Assembly (NCBI RefSeq): GCF_025947365.1
Contig: NZ_CP110012.1
Span: 4,836,001 to 4,900,000 of the forward strand
Direction: 5' to 3'
Source of the DNA: Flavobacterium sp. N502540
Lineage (GTDB): Bacteria > Bacteroidota > Bacteroidia > Flavobacteriales > Flavobacteriaceae
DNA: 64,000 bases
The translations under genes were made by a program, and so were the position numbers. Every line of letters starts with the position of its first letter. Positions within the stretch are counted from its first letter, which is position 1. The notes below the pieces were generated by a model. That model did no database searches, was not told where the DNA came from, and saw only the letters and a list, made by a program, of their open reading frames with translations. Below are positions 42,970 to 51,586 of this stretch, in pieces.

Positions 42970-45162
42970 ATGACTCTTTCTTTTTGGCGTTACGCGCACC
43001 TGGCTCTTGCTTTATTCTCTTCTTTATTTTTAATCCTCGCTTCGGCAACAGGTACCATATTGGCTGTTGATGCGATGCAGGAAAAAACACTTCCCTATCG
43101 GGCTGAGAATTTTGATAAGATCACATTGGAAGAAGCCCTTATCGTACTCAAAAAGAACTATTCTGAAATCACTACCATAAATGTCGATCACAATCAATTT
43201 GTAACCCTACAGGCTATCGATGAAGATGGTAATGACATTAACGCTTATATTGATCCTAAAACCGGTAAAAAATTAGGAACGCCCCTGAAAAAAAGCGAAT
43301 TTATTCAATGGGTTACCGGATTCCATCGTTCTTTATTTCTTCATGAAACAGGACGATTTTTTGTTGGTGTTATTTCCTTTTTACTTGTTTTAATTGCAAT
43401 TTCAGGCTTTGCATTGGTTTTAAACAGACAAAGAGGCATTCGTAATTTTTTCTCTAAAGTAGTTAAAGAGTATTTCGCACAATACTATCATGTTGTTCTG
43501 GGAAGACTGGCACTAATTCCGATTCTGATTATTGCACTTACGGGAACTTATTTATCTCTGGAAAAATTCAATTTCTTCATGGATAAAAAAGATCAGGAAA
43601 AAGTCAAAATGGTCAAAGCTGTTATTTCTAAAGAAGAAAAAGAAACTTCTGTTTTCAAACATACTCTGTTGGCGGACGTCAGACAAATTGAATTTCCTTT
43701 TACAGATGATCCGGAAGAATATTACATCATCGAATTAAAAGACCGTGAAATCGAAGTCAATCAGGTAACCGGTGCTATTGTTGGAAAAAAACTTTCTCCG
43801 ATAACGGCTCAGTTTTCAGACTTAAGCCTTGATCTTCATACCGGAAGAGCTAATGGAATCTGGGCTTTTATACTTGCCATTGCCAGTATTAATATCCTCT
43901 TTTTTATCTATTCGGGTTTTGCAATTACTTTAAAAAGAAGATCCAGCCGAATCAAAAATAAATTCAAAGCCAATGAAAGTGAATTTATACTACTGGTAGG
44001 ATCTGAAAATGGAAGCTCTTTACGATTTGCCAATGCCATTCTCAAACAATTAATCGATCAGGGCAAAAAAGCATTTATCACTGAATTGAACAGCTACACT
44101 GCTTTTCCAAAAGCAGAACATCTGATTGTCTTCTCCTCTACACACGGATTAGGAGATGCGCCTTCGAATGGAAATAAATTTATATCCCTTTTAAAGAAAT
44201 ACCCGCAACAGCAAAAAATCACTTATTCTGTAGTAGGATTCGGCTCCAAAGCCTATCCTGATTTTTGCGGTTTTGCTTTCGAAATTGACAAACTGTTAGA
44301 AAATCAAAATTGGGCAGAACGTTTATTGGAAGTTCAGACGGTAAATGATAAATCAGCAGTCGAATTTGTCAGCTGGATCAGATTGTGGAGTGCTAAGATG
44401 CAAATTCCATTGTCGACAACCCCTTCGCTTTACAATCATGTTCCGAAAGGATTACAAAAATTAATGGTTCTGGACAAAACGCTTATTTCCGAAACCGAGC
44501 AGACTTTCCTGATCACCTTGCGCGCCAACATGAGGGCTAAATTTACTTCTGGTGACTTATTGGCTATTTATCCGGCTAACGACAGCAGGGAACGTCTCTA
44601 CTCGATCGGAAGTCATTCCGGAAACATACAATTGGTCGTAAAACTACATCCACACGGATTAGGTTCAGGTTTTCTAAACGCTCTGGCACCCGGAAATGTG
44701 ATAAAAGCCAGAATCATCAACAATAAAGCGTTCCATTTTCCTAAAAAAATACCTCAGGCAGCCTTTATTTCAAACGGAACAGGTATTGCTCCTTTTCTTG
44801 GAATGATTGAGCAAAATAAAGCCAAGACAGAAGCTCACTTGTATTCAGGATTCCGTATGGAAACGGAAACAGTTTCAGGCTATAAAAAGTTTGCCGCTGA
44901 AATGATTCAGAAACAAAAACTGCACAGTTTTCATCTGGCTTTGTCCCGCGAAAACGAACATTTTTATGTGATGGATCTCATCAAACGCGATGCCGATTTC
45001 TTTATCAATTTATTGCAAAAAGGCGGTGTTATTATGATTTGCGGTTCACTTGCCATGCAGCAGGATGTAGAAGCAGTTCTGGACCAATTATGCCTGGAAA
45101 GAAATGTCAAGAATCTTTCGGAATACAAGAAAAATGGCCAATTGCTAAGCGATTGTTACTAG
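42970..45162 (+). CDS. PepSY membrane protein fused to flavodoxin/NAD(P)H-flavin reductase (XusC-like)
   Basis: 730 residues, ATG at 42970. PepSY_TM part: transmembrane helices at about 10-32, 135-155, 178-198 and 300-320, with His residues in FHRSLFLHETGRF and LDLHTGRANGIWA that could bind haem. A flavodoxin-like domain (about 338-480) has LVGSENGSSLRFANAI and VFSSTHGLGDAPSNGNKF. A FAD/NAD(P) reductase like CysJ (about 490-730) has ERLYSIGSH, AAFISNGTGIAPFLGMIEQ and a late MICGSLAMQQDVEAVL. The arrangement suggests electrons flow from NADPH across the inner membrane, to a periplasmic acceptor such as ferric siderophore. It precedes apbE by 67 bp. Confidence 0.9.
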   Translation: MTLSFWRYAHLALALFSSLFLILASATGTILAVDAMQEKTLPYRAENFDKITLEEALIVLKKNYSEITTINVDHNQFVTLQAIDEDGNDINAYIDPKTGKKLGTPLKKSEFIQWVTGFHRSLFLHETGRFFVGVISFLLVLIAISGFALVLNRQRGIRNFFSKVVKEYFAQYYHVVLGRLALIPILIIALTGTYLSLEKFNFFMDKKDQEKVKMVKAVISKEEKETSVFKHTLLADVRQIEFPFTDDPEEYYIIELKDREIEVNQVTGAIVGKKLSPITAQFSDLSLDLHTGRANGIWAFILAIASINILFFIYSGFAITLKRRSSRIKNKFKANESEFILLVGSENGSSLRFANAILKQLIDQGKKAFITELNSYTAFPKAEHLIVFSSTHGLGDAPSNGNKFISLLKKYPQQQKITYSVVGFGSKAYPDFCGFAFEIDKLLENQNWAERLLEVQTVNDKSAVEFVSWIRLWSAKMQIPLSTTPSLYNHVPKGLQKLMVLDKTLISETEQTFLITLRANMRAKFTSGDLLAIYPANDSRERLYSIGSHSGNIQLVVKLHPHGLGSGFLNALAPGNVIKARIINNKAFHFPKKIPQAAFISNGTGIAPFLGMIEQNKAKTEAHLYSGFRMETETVSGYKKFAAEMIQKQKLHSFHLALSRENEHFYVMDLIKRDADFFINLLQKGGVIMICGSLAMQQDVEAVLDQLCLERNVKNLSEYKKNGQLLSDCY

Positions 45163-45229
45163 TGAATTATTGCTTTTAATGCATCGCAACATCAATTTTA
45201 GGCCTCTTTAAAACATAAAACAAATTTCA

Positions 45230-46243
45230 ATGTCAATCAAAAAAGCGATCCATACTCACTCTTTAATGCTACTGGTAATGTTTTGGAGCCTAACCAGTAC
45301 TGCACAGGTTCTGCGAAAAAGAACCACTTTGCTTATGGGGGGACGCTTTGACATTTCGATTGTAGCAAAAGACTCCCTTACCGCAGAACAGAATATCGAT
45401 ATTGTAATTGCTGAAATCACACGAATTGAAAATCTGATCTCCGACTGGAAATCTGATTCACAAGTCTCTGAGGTCAATCAAAATGCAGGAATCCGCCCTG
45501 TAAAGGTAGATCGTGAAGTTTTTGAACTCACCCAAAGAGCATTACAATTTTCAGAGGCTACCAAAGGTGGTTTCGATATCAGTTTTGCCGCAATGGATCG
45601 AATCTGGAAATTTGACGGATCGATGACAGAAATGCCTTCGGCCGAGGCCATCAAAAAATCTGTAGAAAAAGTAGGTTACAAAAATATTATCCTCGACAGC
45701 GTTCAATCGACCGTATTCCTAAAATTAAAAGGAATGAAAATTGGATTTGGCGCTTTAGGAGAAGGTTATGCGACCGATAAATGCCGAAATATAATGCTTG
45801 CAAAAGGCATCAAAGCCGGAATTGTAAACGGTTCAGGCGATATGACTGCCTGGGGGAGACAACCCAATGGAAAAGACTGGAATATTGGCATGACGAATCC
45901 TTTTCATCCTGATACTTTGTTTGCCGTTGTCCCGTTAAACAATGGTGCTGTGACCACCTCCGGAAGTTATGAAAAGTTTGTTGTTTTCAACGGCAAGCGT
46001 TACTCTCATATCATCAATCCCGCAACCGGATATCCTGCTACTGGTTTGTGTAGTGTTTCTGTTTTTGGTCCAAATGCGGAAACTGCAAATGGGTTAAGTA
46101 CTTCTCTTATGGTTTTAGGACAAAAAGCAGGACTTCTTCTTTTAAAAAAATATCCCGACTATAGCTGTGTCATGATCACCGATAATGGAAAATTAGTCAA
46201 ATCCTCGAACTTCAAAATAAAAAAATTCAAGACTAAATTTTAA
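45230..46243 (+). CDS. apbE: FAD:protein FMN transferase (ApbE family)
   Basis: 337 residues, ATG at 45230. Signal peptide ending near LTSTAQV. ApbE motifs: TLLMGGRFDIS, EIDRIENLISDW-like EITRIENLISDWKSDSQVS, KLKGMKIGFGALGEGYATDKC, GIVNGSGDMTAWG and the metal/catalytic SYEKFVVFNGKRYSHIINPATGYP. It attaches FMN to Thr/Ser of target proteins in the periplasm. The neighbouring PepSY reductase and DUF2271 protein are its most likely functional partners. The last 35 bp of the gene are included in a tandem duplication that follows (46207-46795). Confidence 0.93.
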   Translation: MSIKKAIHTHSLMLLVMFWSLTSTAQVLRKRTTLLMGGRFDISIVAKDSLTAEQNIDIVIAEITRIENLISDWKSDSQVSEVNQNAGIRPVKVDREVFELTQRALQFSEATKGGFDISFAAMDRIWKFDGSMTEMPSAEAIKKSVEKVGYKNIILDSVQSTVFLKLKGMKIGFGALGEGYATDKCRNIMLAKGIKAGIVNGSGDMTAWGRQPNGKDWNIGMTNPFHPDTLFAVVPLNNGAVTTSGSYEKFVVFNGKRYSHIINPATGYPATGLCSVSVFGPNAETANGLSTSLMVLGQKAGLLLLKKYPDYSCVMITDNGKLVKSSNFKIKKFKTKF

Positions 46244-46795
46244 ACTATTGAAGATACTTGTTGCGAGTGTTTTTTCACGCAGATTTAGCAGATAATGCAA
46301 ATTTTTATCCCTTCAAAACGTTAATAATGAAGCTCTTTTTTTTTATAATTCCGGATTTCTTTCTTTACTCTATAACTTAAAAAAAATTAGCCACGAATTC
46401 ACGAATTCTTTCTAATTTGTATGTTTAAAAAATTTGTGAATTCGTGGCTATTTATTACACGACACTTAATAAAATAAAATCAGAAAAATTACCTGTAAAA
46501 TTTCAAAATCAAAAAATTCAAGGCTAAACTTTAAACTGTCGAAGATACTTTGTTATGAGTGTTTTTTTTCACGCAGATTTAGCAGATAATGCAGACTTTT
46601 ATCCCTTCAAAGCGTTAATAATGAATCATTTTTAACTATTTCGAATTCCTTTCTTTGCTCTATAACTTTAAAAAAATCAGCCACGAATTCACGAATTCTT
46701 TCTAATTTGTATGCTTAAAAAATTTGTGAATTCGTGGCTATTTATTACACGACACTTTATAAAAATAAAATCAAAAAATTACCTGTAAAATTCCA
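46207..46795. repeat. Tandem duplication of an intergenic region with large hairpins
   Basis: Two copies, about 290-294 bp apart, run from the 3' end of apbE (46207) to the 3' end of the Tet(X)-like gene. The copy junction near 46489-46520 fuses a vestige of the monooxygenase end (TTACCTGTAAAATTTC) to a vestige of the apbE end (TTCAAAATCAAAAAATTCA). Each copy contains GCAGATTTAGCAGATAATGCA and a long hairpin AGCCACGAATTCACGAATT...TTTGTGAATTCGTGGCT (46388-46450 and 46678-46740), which may serve as a bidirectional terminator between the convergent genes. No gene is present in the 535-bp gap. Confidence 0.9.
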
Positions 46796-47909
46796 AAAAA
46801 GAAAAATCAGGACTCTGCATTGCTATTTCGTTAGTTGCCGTCTCAAGCTGTGCTTCTGTTGCATAAACAAACATCTTTTGTTCATAATCAGTTATTGCTT
46901 CCTCTATCGTTTCAAATTCTCCATTGGTCAGATTATTCGATAAAATTAGGGCGTCTAATAATCCTATATTTGCCCCCTGACCCGCAAAAGGAGGCATAAT
47001 ATGTGCCGCATCTCCAATGAGTGTGATAAGCAACGGACGCTCTTTTTTCCAATGACAATCTAAAATGATCTTTCGCGTTGGCCATAAAACAAAAGAAGAA
47101 GTAGCTTCCAGTAATTCCTTATAGCGTTCGTCCCATTCAGAAAACCGATTTAAAAGGTACTTTCGAATACCATCCGTACTTTCAAAAGCTCCATCTTTCC
47201 TGATAAACTCCTCCGGACTTTTGAAAATGATATTATAACTTAATACTTTGCCATTCTTTGGATTTGCAACCAATAAACCTTCTTTTCCGGAAGTCATAAG
47301 TATAGTGCCGTTACACAATCTATTGAACTTCTCGCAGGATGTTTCCGGACAAAGCACCTCGCCTTGTATCATCAATGTTCCGGTATACTCGATTGTAGCA
47401 GGTGTGATCAATTTTCTGGCTTTAGACATTCCTCCATTAGCTCCAATAACAAAATCGGCAATCGCATTTGTCCCGTTTTCAAACTCCAGAAGCCATTTTA
47501 CGCTGTCAGCTTTAAGATTGGTAAACTTGCTGTCCCAGATTACAGTATCACTTTTCAAACTATTAAGCAATAATAATCTTAAATCGTTCCTGTTAATTTC
47601 GGGATTATCATAACGTTCTTCTTCGGTTGTTGTTTTAGAAAATAAAACATTTCCTTGAGGATCAGCTACTGTTCTTCCCATTGGTACTGCCTTATCAAAA
47701 TAATTATCCAATAAACCAGCTTGCGCTAAAGCTTCTTGTCCTGAACCTTTGTGAAGATCAAGTGTTCCACCGGAAATTCTGGTTTCAGCATTTAAATCTC
47801 TTTCATAAACGGTAACATCTACTCCGTTTTGCTGTAATAATTTTGCCATAGTAAGACCAACTGGTCCTGCACCAATAATGGCTACTTTTTTATCTTTTAA
47901 TAACATCAT
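46779..47909 (-). CDS. Tet(X)-family FAD-dependent monooxygenase
   Basis: 376 residues, ATG at 47909 (47906 also possible). It aligns nearly end to end with my recollection of Tet(X): VAIIGAGPVGLTMAKLLQQNG (dinucleotide-binding), SGGTLDLHKGSGQEAL, YDNPEINRNDLR (FAD-contact Arg), and GDAAHIMPPFAGQGANIG. Tet(X) enzymes hydroxylate tetracyclines using NADPH and O2. Of the drug-contacting residues I recall, the Gln (MIQGEV) is kept, but Arg213 is Ile (TILMTS) and His234/Gly236 are Ser/Asn (VLSYNIIF). The substrate may therefore differ. It is 46 bp after an AraC regulator gene in the same direction. Cytoplasmic, no signal peptide. Confidence 0.9.
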   Translation of the reverse strand: MMLLKDKKVAIIGAGPVGLTMAKLLQQNGVDVTVYERDLNAETRISGGTLDLHKGSGQEALAQAGLLDNYFDKAVPMGRTVADPQGNVLFSKTTTEEERYDNPEINRNDLRLLLLNSLKSDTVIWDSKFTNLKADSVKWLLEFENGTNAIADFVIGANGGMSKARKLITPATIEYTGTLMIQGEVLCPETSCEKFNRLCNGTILMTSGKEGLLVANPKNGKVLSYNIIFKSPEEFIRKDGAFESTDGIRKYLLNRFSEWDERYKELLEATSSFVLWPTRKIILDCHWKKERPLLITLIGDAAHIMPPFAGQGANIGLLDALILSNNLTNGEFETIEEAITDYEQKMFVYATEAQLETATNEIAMQSPDFSFLEFYR

Positions 47910-47955
47910 TTTATCTTCTAAATTAAGAATGACAAAATTCTGCTATCCGATTATT

Positions 47956-48789
47956 TTAGGATTGTATAAATGCGACAAAATCACGGTTTATCAGCTGTTG
48001 TTTTGCTTTTCGTGCAAATGCACCCGGTGTGGTACCGCTGTAACGTTTAAATTCTCTGATCAAGTGAGACTGATCCGTATAACCTAATTCCTGCGCTAAA
48101 CTTGCAATACTTAAATTGGGCTCGAGCCATAATCGGTTACGAACCTGTTCGAAGCGCATGACAGTCGAAACATCTTTAATAGTATAACCTGATGATTGCT
48201 TAAAATTTCTTTCTAAAGTACGTATTGTGGCATGAGAAGCTGCGGCTACCTCCCTAACCGATATACTTCCTCCGGCCACTTTCATGGCGGCACCAGCTTT
48301 AGACAACAAAGTGTTAGTGCCCGGTTTTGCTACTATTGTCAAAAAATAGTCTTCGACTTTAGCAATTGCCTCTTCAATTTTGTGTGAAGCTATCAAATCG
48401 TTCAAACCAGACTGAAGTTTAGCAATAGGATGCTCAAAAACCTGTACTCCCTCCTTACCCTTTTGAGAAGACAATCCAAGCAGGTCAAAAACCATCCACG
48501 GATAACACCTGATCCCAATAATTTCAAGCGAATTAACAGAATTAAAAACAGCAGGCTGATGGAGTAACCCTATCATAAATGGTGATGTCAGCGGTTTCAA
48601 AACTCCACTAGAAGAAATACGAAGCTCATTTCCAAAATAAAAAATAATTTCAGCATAGCCATCCGGTATTACTTCAAAGTTCGATTGTATTTTCCCATAA
48701 TCGATCTTATCATACCAAAAGCACTTTATGCTTTTTTGTAATGCTTCGGCCGGAACAAATTCCTGATGGTTGGTTTGAAAAGAAAGCAT
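47956..48789 (-). CDS. AraC-family transcriptional regulator
   Basis: 277 residues, ATG at 48789. The N-terminal part (about 1-150) is the DUF6597-type sensing domain (FVPAEALQKSIKCFWYDK, GYAEIIFYFGNELRISSSG). The C-terminal part (about 165-265) has two AraC helix-turn-helix motifs: GSISVREVAAASHATIRTLERNFKQSSGYT and PNLSIASLAQELGYTDQSHLIREFKRYSGTTPGAF. It likely controls the monooxygenase gene directly downstream. It lies divergent from the TonB receptor gene across a 370-bp gap, which it may also affect. Confidence 0.9.
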   Translation of the reverse strand: MLSFQTNHQEFVPAEALQKSIKCFWYDKIDYGKIQSNFEVIPDGYAEIIFYFGNELRISSSGVLKPLTSPFMIGLLHQPAVFNSVNSLEIIGIRCYPWMVFDLLGLSSQKGKEGVQVFEHPIAKLQSGLNDLIASHKIEEAIAKVEDYFLTIVAKPGTNTLLSKAGAAMKVAGGSISVREVAAASHATIRTLERNFKQSSGYTIKDVSTVMRFEQVRNRLWLEPNLSIASLAQELGYTDQSHLIREFKRYSGTTPGAFARKAKQQLINRDFVAFIQS

Positions 48790-49124
48790 AATTGGAAGAA
48801 ATTAGAGACAAACGATTATAAAACAAACTAAAGCCATTTCAAAAAACTGTCCTTATTTTGACAATAATCCATTTCAAAATTAAGAAATTATTATGTACTA
48901 TTACATCAAAACACAAACAACTGTTTATCAACCATAAGCATAGAATAACAAACTTTACATTGAACTATTCTCAATTTTGACCTTTGTAATTTAAAAAGTA
49001 TTATAGTACAAAACACATCCGATTCTTAGACTCCAAAATCTAAATTTATTCCAACATTAGAATTTCTAATGCAATTCTAATGATCTTCTAATTCCTTTAT
49101 TTAGATTAAATATAAACAATGATT
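48790..49124. other. Divergent control region, AraC gene / TonB receptor gene
   Basis: AT-rich gap without a gene. TCTAATGATCTTCTAATTCC-like TCTAAT direct repeats occur near 49065-49095. No Fur-box consensus was recognised by eye. Confidence 0.35.
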
Positions 49125-49132
49125 TAGCTTTG
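49125..49132 (+). promoter_or_regulatory. Candidate -7 box of the TonB receptor operon
   Basis: TAGCTTTG fits TAnnTTTG and lies 27 bp before the ATG at 49160. No TTG at the ideal -33 distance. Confidence 0.4.
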
Positions 49133-49159
49133 CATTTCTATTTAAGAAGTACATAAATC

Positions 49160-51568
49160 ATGAGGTTTTTATTGTTGTTGTTGACATTCGTTCATTTTTC
49201 AGTTTGGTCCCAAAATGGGAATATTAAAGGAAAAGTTACTTTTGAAAATTCTGAATCTGCATTCGGCGCCTCAGTTACAATTGCCGGAACTCAAAAGTTT
49301 GCCTTAGTTGGTAACAACGGTCAATTTGAAATTAAAAATGTTGCTTACGGTACATACACTCTCGAAATTACATCACTTGAAGCGAAAACTAAAACAGTAA
49401 AGGTAACTTTAAACAGTCCTACTGCTCAGGTAAATATCTCATTGGAAAAATCAAATGATCCAAAAGCCTTAAAAGAGGTTGTTGTAAAAAAGACATCGGT
49501 AAAAAGAGAAATTATGAACAAAGGTTTCTCTGTCAATGTGATAGAAACTAAAGACGCGGCCACCAGAAATATACAAACGAATGAATTACTTGACCGCTCT
49601 GCGGGTGTACGAATCAGACAAAACGGAGGATTAGGTTCAAGCGTAAATTACAATCTGAATGGAATGTCCGGAAACGCTATCCGAATTTTTATTGACGGAA
49701 TCCCACTAGATACATATGGTTCTTCCTTTAGCCTTAACAGTATACCACCTGCCCTAATTGAACGCATCGAAGTGTACAAAGGAGTGACTCCGGCAGAGCT
49801 AGCCGATGACGCCTTGGGTGGAGCTATCAATGTGATTCTGAAAAAAGGCGCTAAAAATACACTGAATGCCTCTGCTTCCTACGGTTCTTTTAATACCATT
49901 CAATCGAACTTTAACACAACCTATCGTGACAAATCCGGTTTTACCCTAAAAGGATCCGGGTTCTATAATTACTCTGATAACGATTATGAAGTATGGGGAA
50001 GATTTATTTACAATATAGCACCGGACGGAACTCGTGAAGCTGTAAGAGTTAAACGTTTCGAGAACCGATACAGATCATACGGAGGAAGATTTGAAGCCGG
50101 TTTTACCAATGTCAAATGGGCTGACAATTTTCTAATTGGGTTAAATGTTTCTGAAGATCACAATCAAATTCAGCACGGTCAATACATGACAAAACCTTAT
50201 AAAGGCCGTTTCTCCGAAGCTGATGCTACTGTTTTAAGTCTGAATTACTCTAAAAAAGATTTCCTCTTTAAAAAACTGGATTTCTCGACCAACACGGTCT
50301 ATAGCGGTAAACATCAGGTCGTAAATGATACCGTCAGAACGGTTTACAACTGGTTTGGTGAAAAAGTAATAGATTTAAGAACAGGTAAACCTCTTTTATC
50401 TTATGCGGGGGCACAACAAGGTGCACCAACAATCAATACTATCTCAGAAAATGTGCTAAGCTCCAGAACCGTATTGACTTATAATCTAAATGAAAAAAAC
50501 AGATTTATATTCAGTAATTTATTCTATACACTGGATAGAAATGAAGACGATTTAATCAAACCGGAATTTCAAAGAGATTTTGAAGCAACATCTGATTTAC
50601 AAAAAACGGTTACTTCCCTGGCCTACGAAATGCAGGCTTTTGACTCACGCCTGAGAACCAATATTTTCGGTAAGTTTTACGAGCAAAAAGTAAACCACAG
50701 AAAACCGGAATTGCTCACACAAAATGGGCAAACCACAGTAGTGGAAAAGATGACCAAAAGTACAACTCCTCTATTTGGATACGGACTGGCCGCTTCCTAC
50801 TTTTTTACTCCTGCCCTTATGATTACGGCATCAGCAGAAAAAGCCATCCGATTACCAAATGCAACTGAAATATTTGGAAGACCCAGTGACAATGTACTGG
50901 CTAACCCCAATCTAAAACCGGAACAAAGCAACAATTTCAATTTAGGATTACAATTTGGACCTTACGCCATAAATACGCACAAAATTTCGGTTGCTGCAAC
51001 AGGTTTTTCGAGAAATACCCGAGATCGAATTGTTCGTGTCTCGAATGACAGAGTTAATGATGCCATACAAGTTTTACCGTTTGATAATCTGGGACGTGCG
51101 CAATCGATTGGCTATGAAGCATCCTTTAATTATAGCTATAACGACCGTTTGTTTGTATCGATGAACCTGTCAAGATTCAACTCCTTATACAAAAAGAAAT
51201 ACGATGATAATGGGAAGGAGCTGGATTTTTACAACAGACAAATCCCAAATGAACCTTTCTTTACCGTAAACGGAAACGTTCAGTACAACTTTAAAGAACT
51301 GATACAAAAGAAATCACAACTGAATTTGTACTACAACTTTGGTTACGTAGATCCATTTCCAACAATTTGGATTGATGTACCGGATTCTAAAACACCAGCG
51401 CAATTTGCACAGGATTTAGGCTTGAGTTATGTTTTTCCGAACAAACAATTTGTGGTAAGTATTGATGCCAAAAACATTTTTGATAAACAGGTTTTCGATA
51501 ATTACGCTGTTCAAAAACCCGGACGTGCTTTTTATCTAAAACTGAATTATACCCTTAATAACTTTTAA
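49160..51568 (+). CDS. TonB-dependent receptor, siderophore type (XusA-like)
   Basis: 802 residues, ATG at 49160. Signal peptide MRFLLLLLTFVHFSVWSQ. CarboxypepD_reg-like domain at about 22-105 (KGKVTFENSESAFGASVTIAG). Plug at about 120-230 (NIQTNELLDRSAGVRIRQNGGLGSSVNYNLNGMSGNAIRIFIDGIPLDTYG...IERIEVYKGVTPAELADDALGGAINV). The barrel ends in an aromatic residue (LNYTLNNF). Length and plug resemble iron/xenosiderophore receptors. A DUF4374 lipoprotein follows 18 bp later, and the PepSY reductase is 4 kb upstream, together resembling the Bacteroides XusABC set; this is an inference from architecture. Confidence 0.92.
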   Translation: MRFLLLLLTFVHFSVWSQNGNIKGKVTFENSESAFGASVTIAGTQKFALVGNNGQFEIKNVAYGTYTLEITSLEAKTKTVKVTLNSPTAQVNISLEKSNDPKALKEVVVKKTSVKREIMNKGFSVNVIETKDAATRNIQTNELLDRSAGVRIRQNGGLGSSVNYNLNGMSGNAIRIFIDGIPLDTYGSSFSLNSIPPALIERIEVYKGVTPAELADDALGGAINVILKKGAKNTLNASASYGSFNTIQSNFNTTYRDKSGFTLKGSGFYNYSDNDYEVWGRFIYNIAPDGTREAVRVKRFENRYRSYGGRFEAGFTNVKWADNFLIGLNVSEDHNQIQHGQYMTKPYKGRFSEADATVLSLNYSKKDFLFKKLDFSTNTVYSGKHQVVNDTVRTVYNWFGEKVIDLRTGKPLLSYAGAQQGAPTINTISENVLSSRTVLTYNLNEKNRFIFSNLFYTLDRNEDDLIKPEFQRDFEATSDLQKTVTSLAYEMQAFDSRLRTNIFGKFYEQKVNHRKPELLTQNGQTTVVEKMTKSTTPLFGYGLAASYFFTPALMITASAEKAIRLPNATEIFGRPSDNVLANPNLKPEQSNNFNLGLQFGPYAINTHKISVAATGFSRNTRDRIVRVSNDRVNDAIQVLPFDNLGRAQSIGYEASFNYSYNDRLFVSMNLSRFNSLYKKKYDDNGKELDFYNRQIPNEPFFTVNGNVQYNFKELIQKKSQLNLYYNFGYVDPFPTIWIDVPDSKTPAQFAQDLGLSYVFPNKQFVVSIDAKNIFDKQVFDNYAVQKPGRAFYLKLNYTLNNF

Positions 51569-51586
51569 TATCTAATTTTTAATACA

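Noticed and set aside
46388..46740. CRISPR-like array of hairpins
   Set aside because: There are only two long units about 290 bp apart, each with internal inverted repeats; no regular short repeats or spacers and no cas genes.
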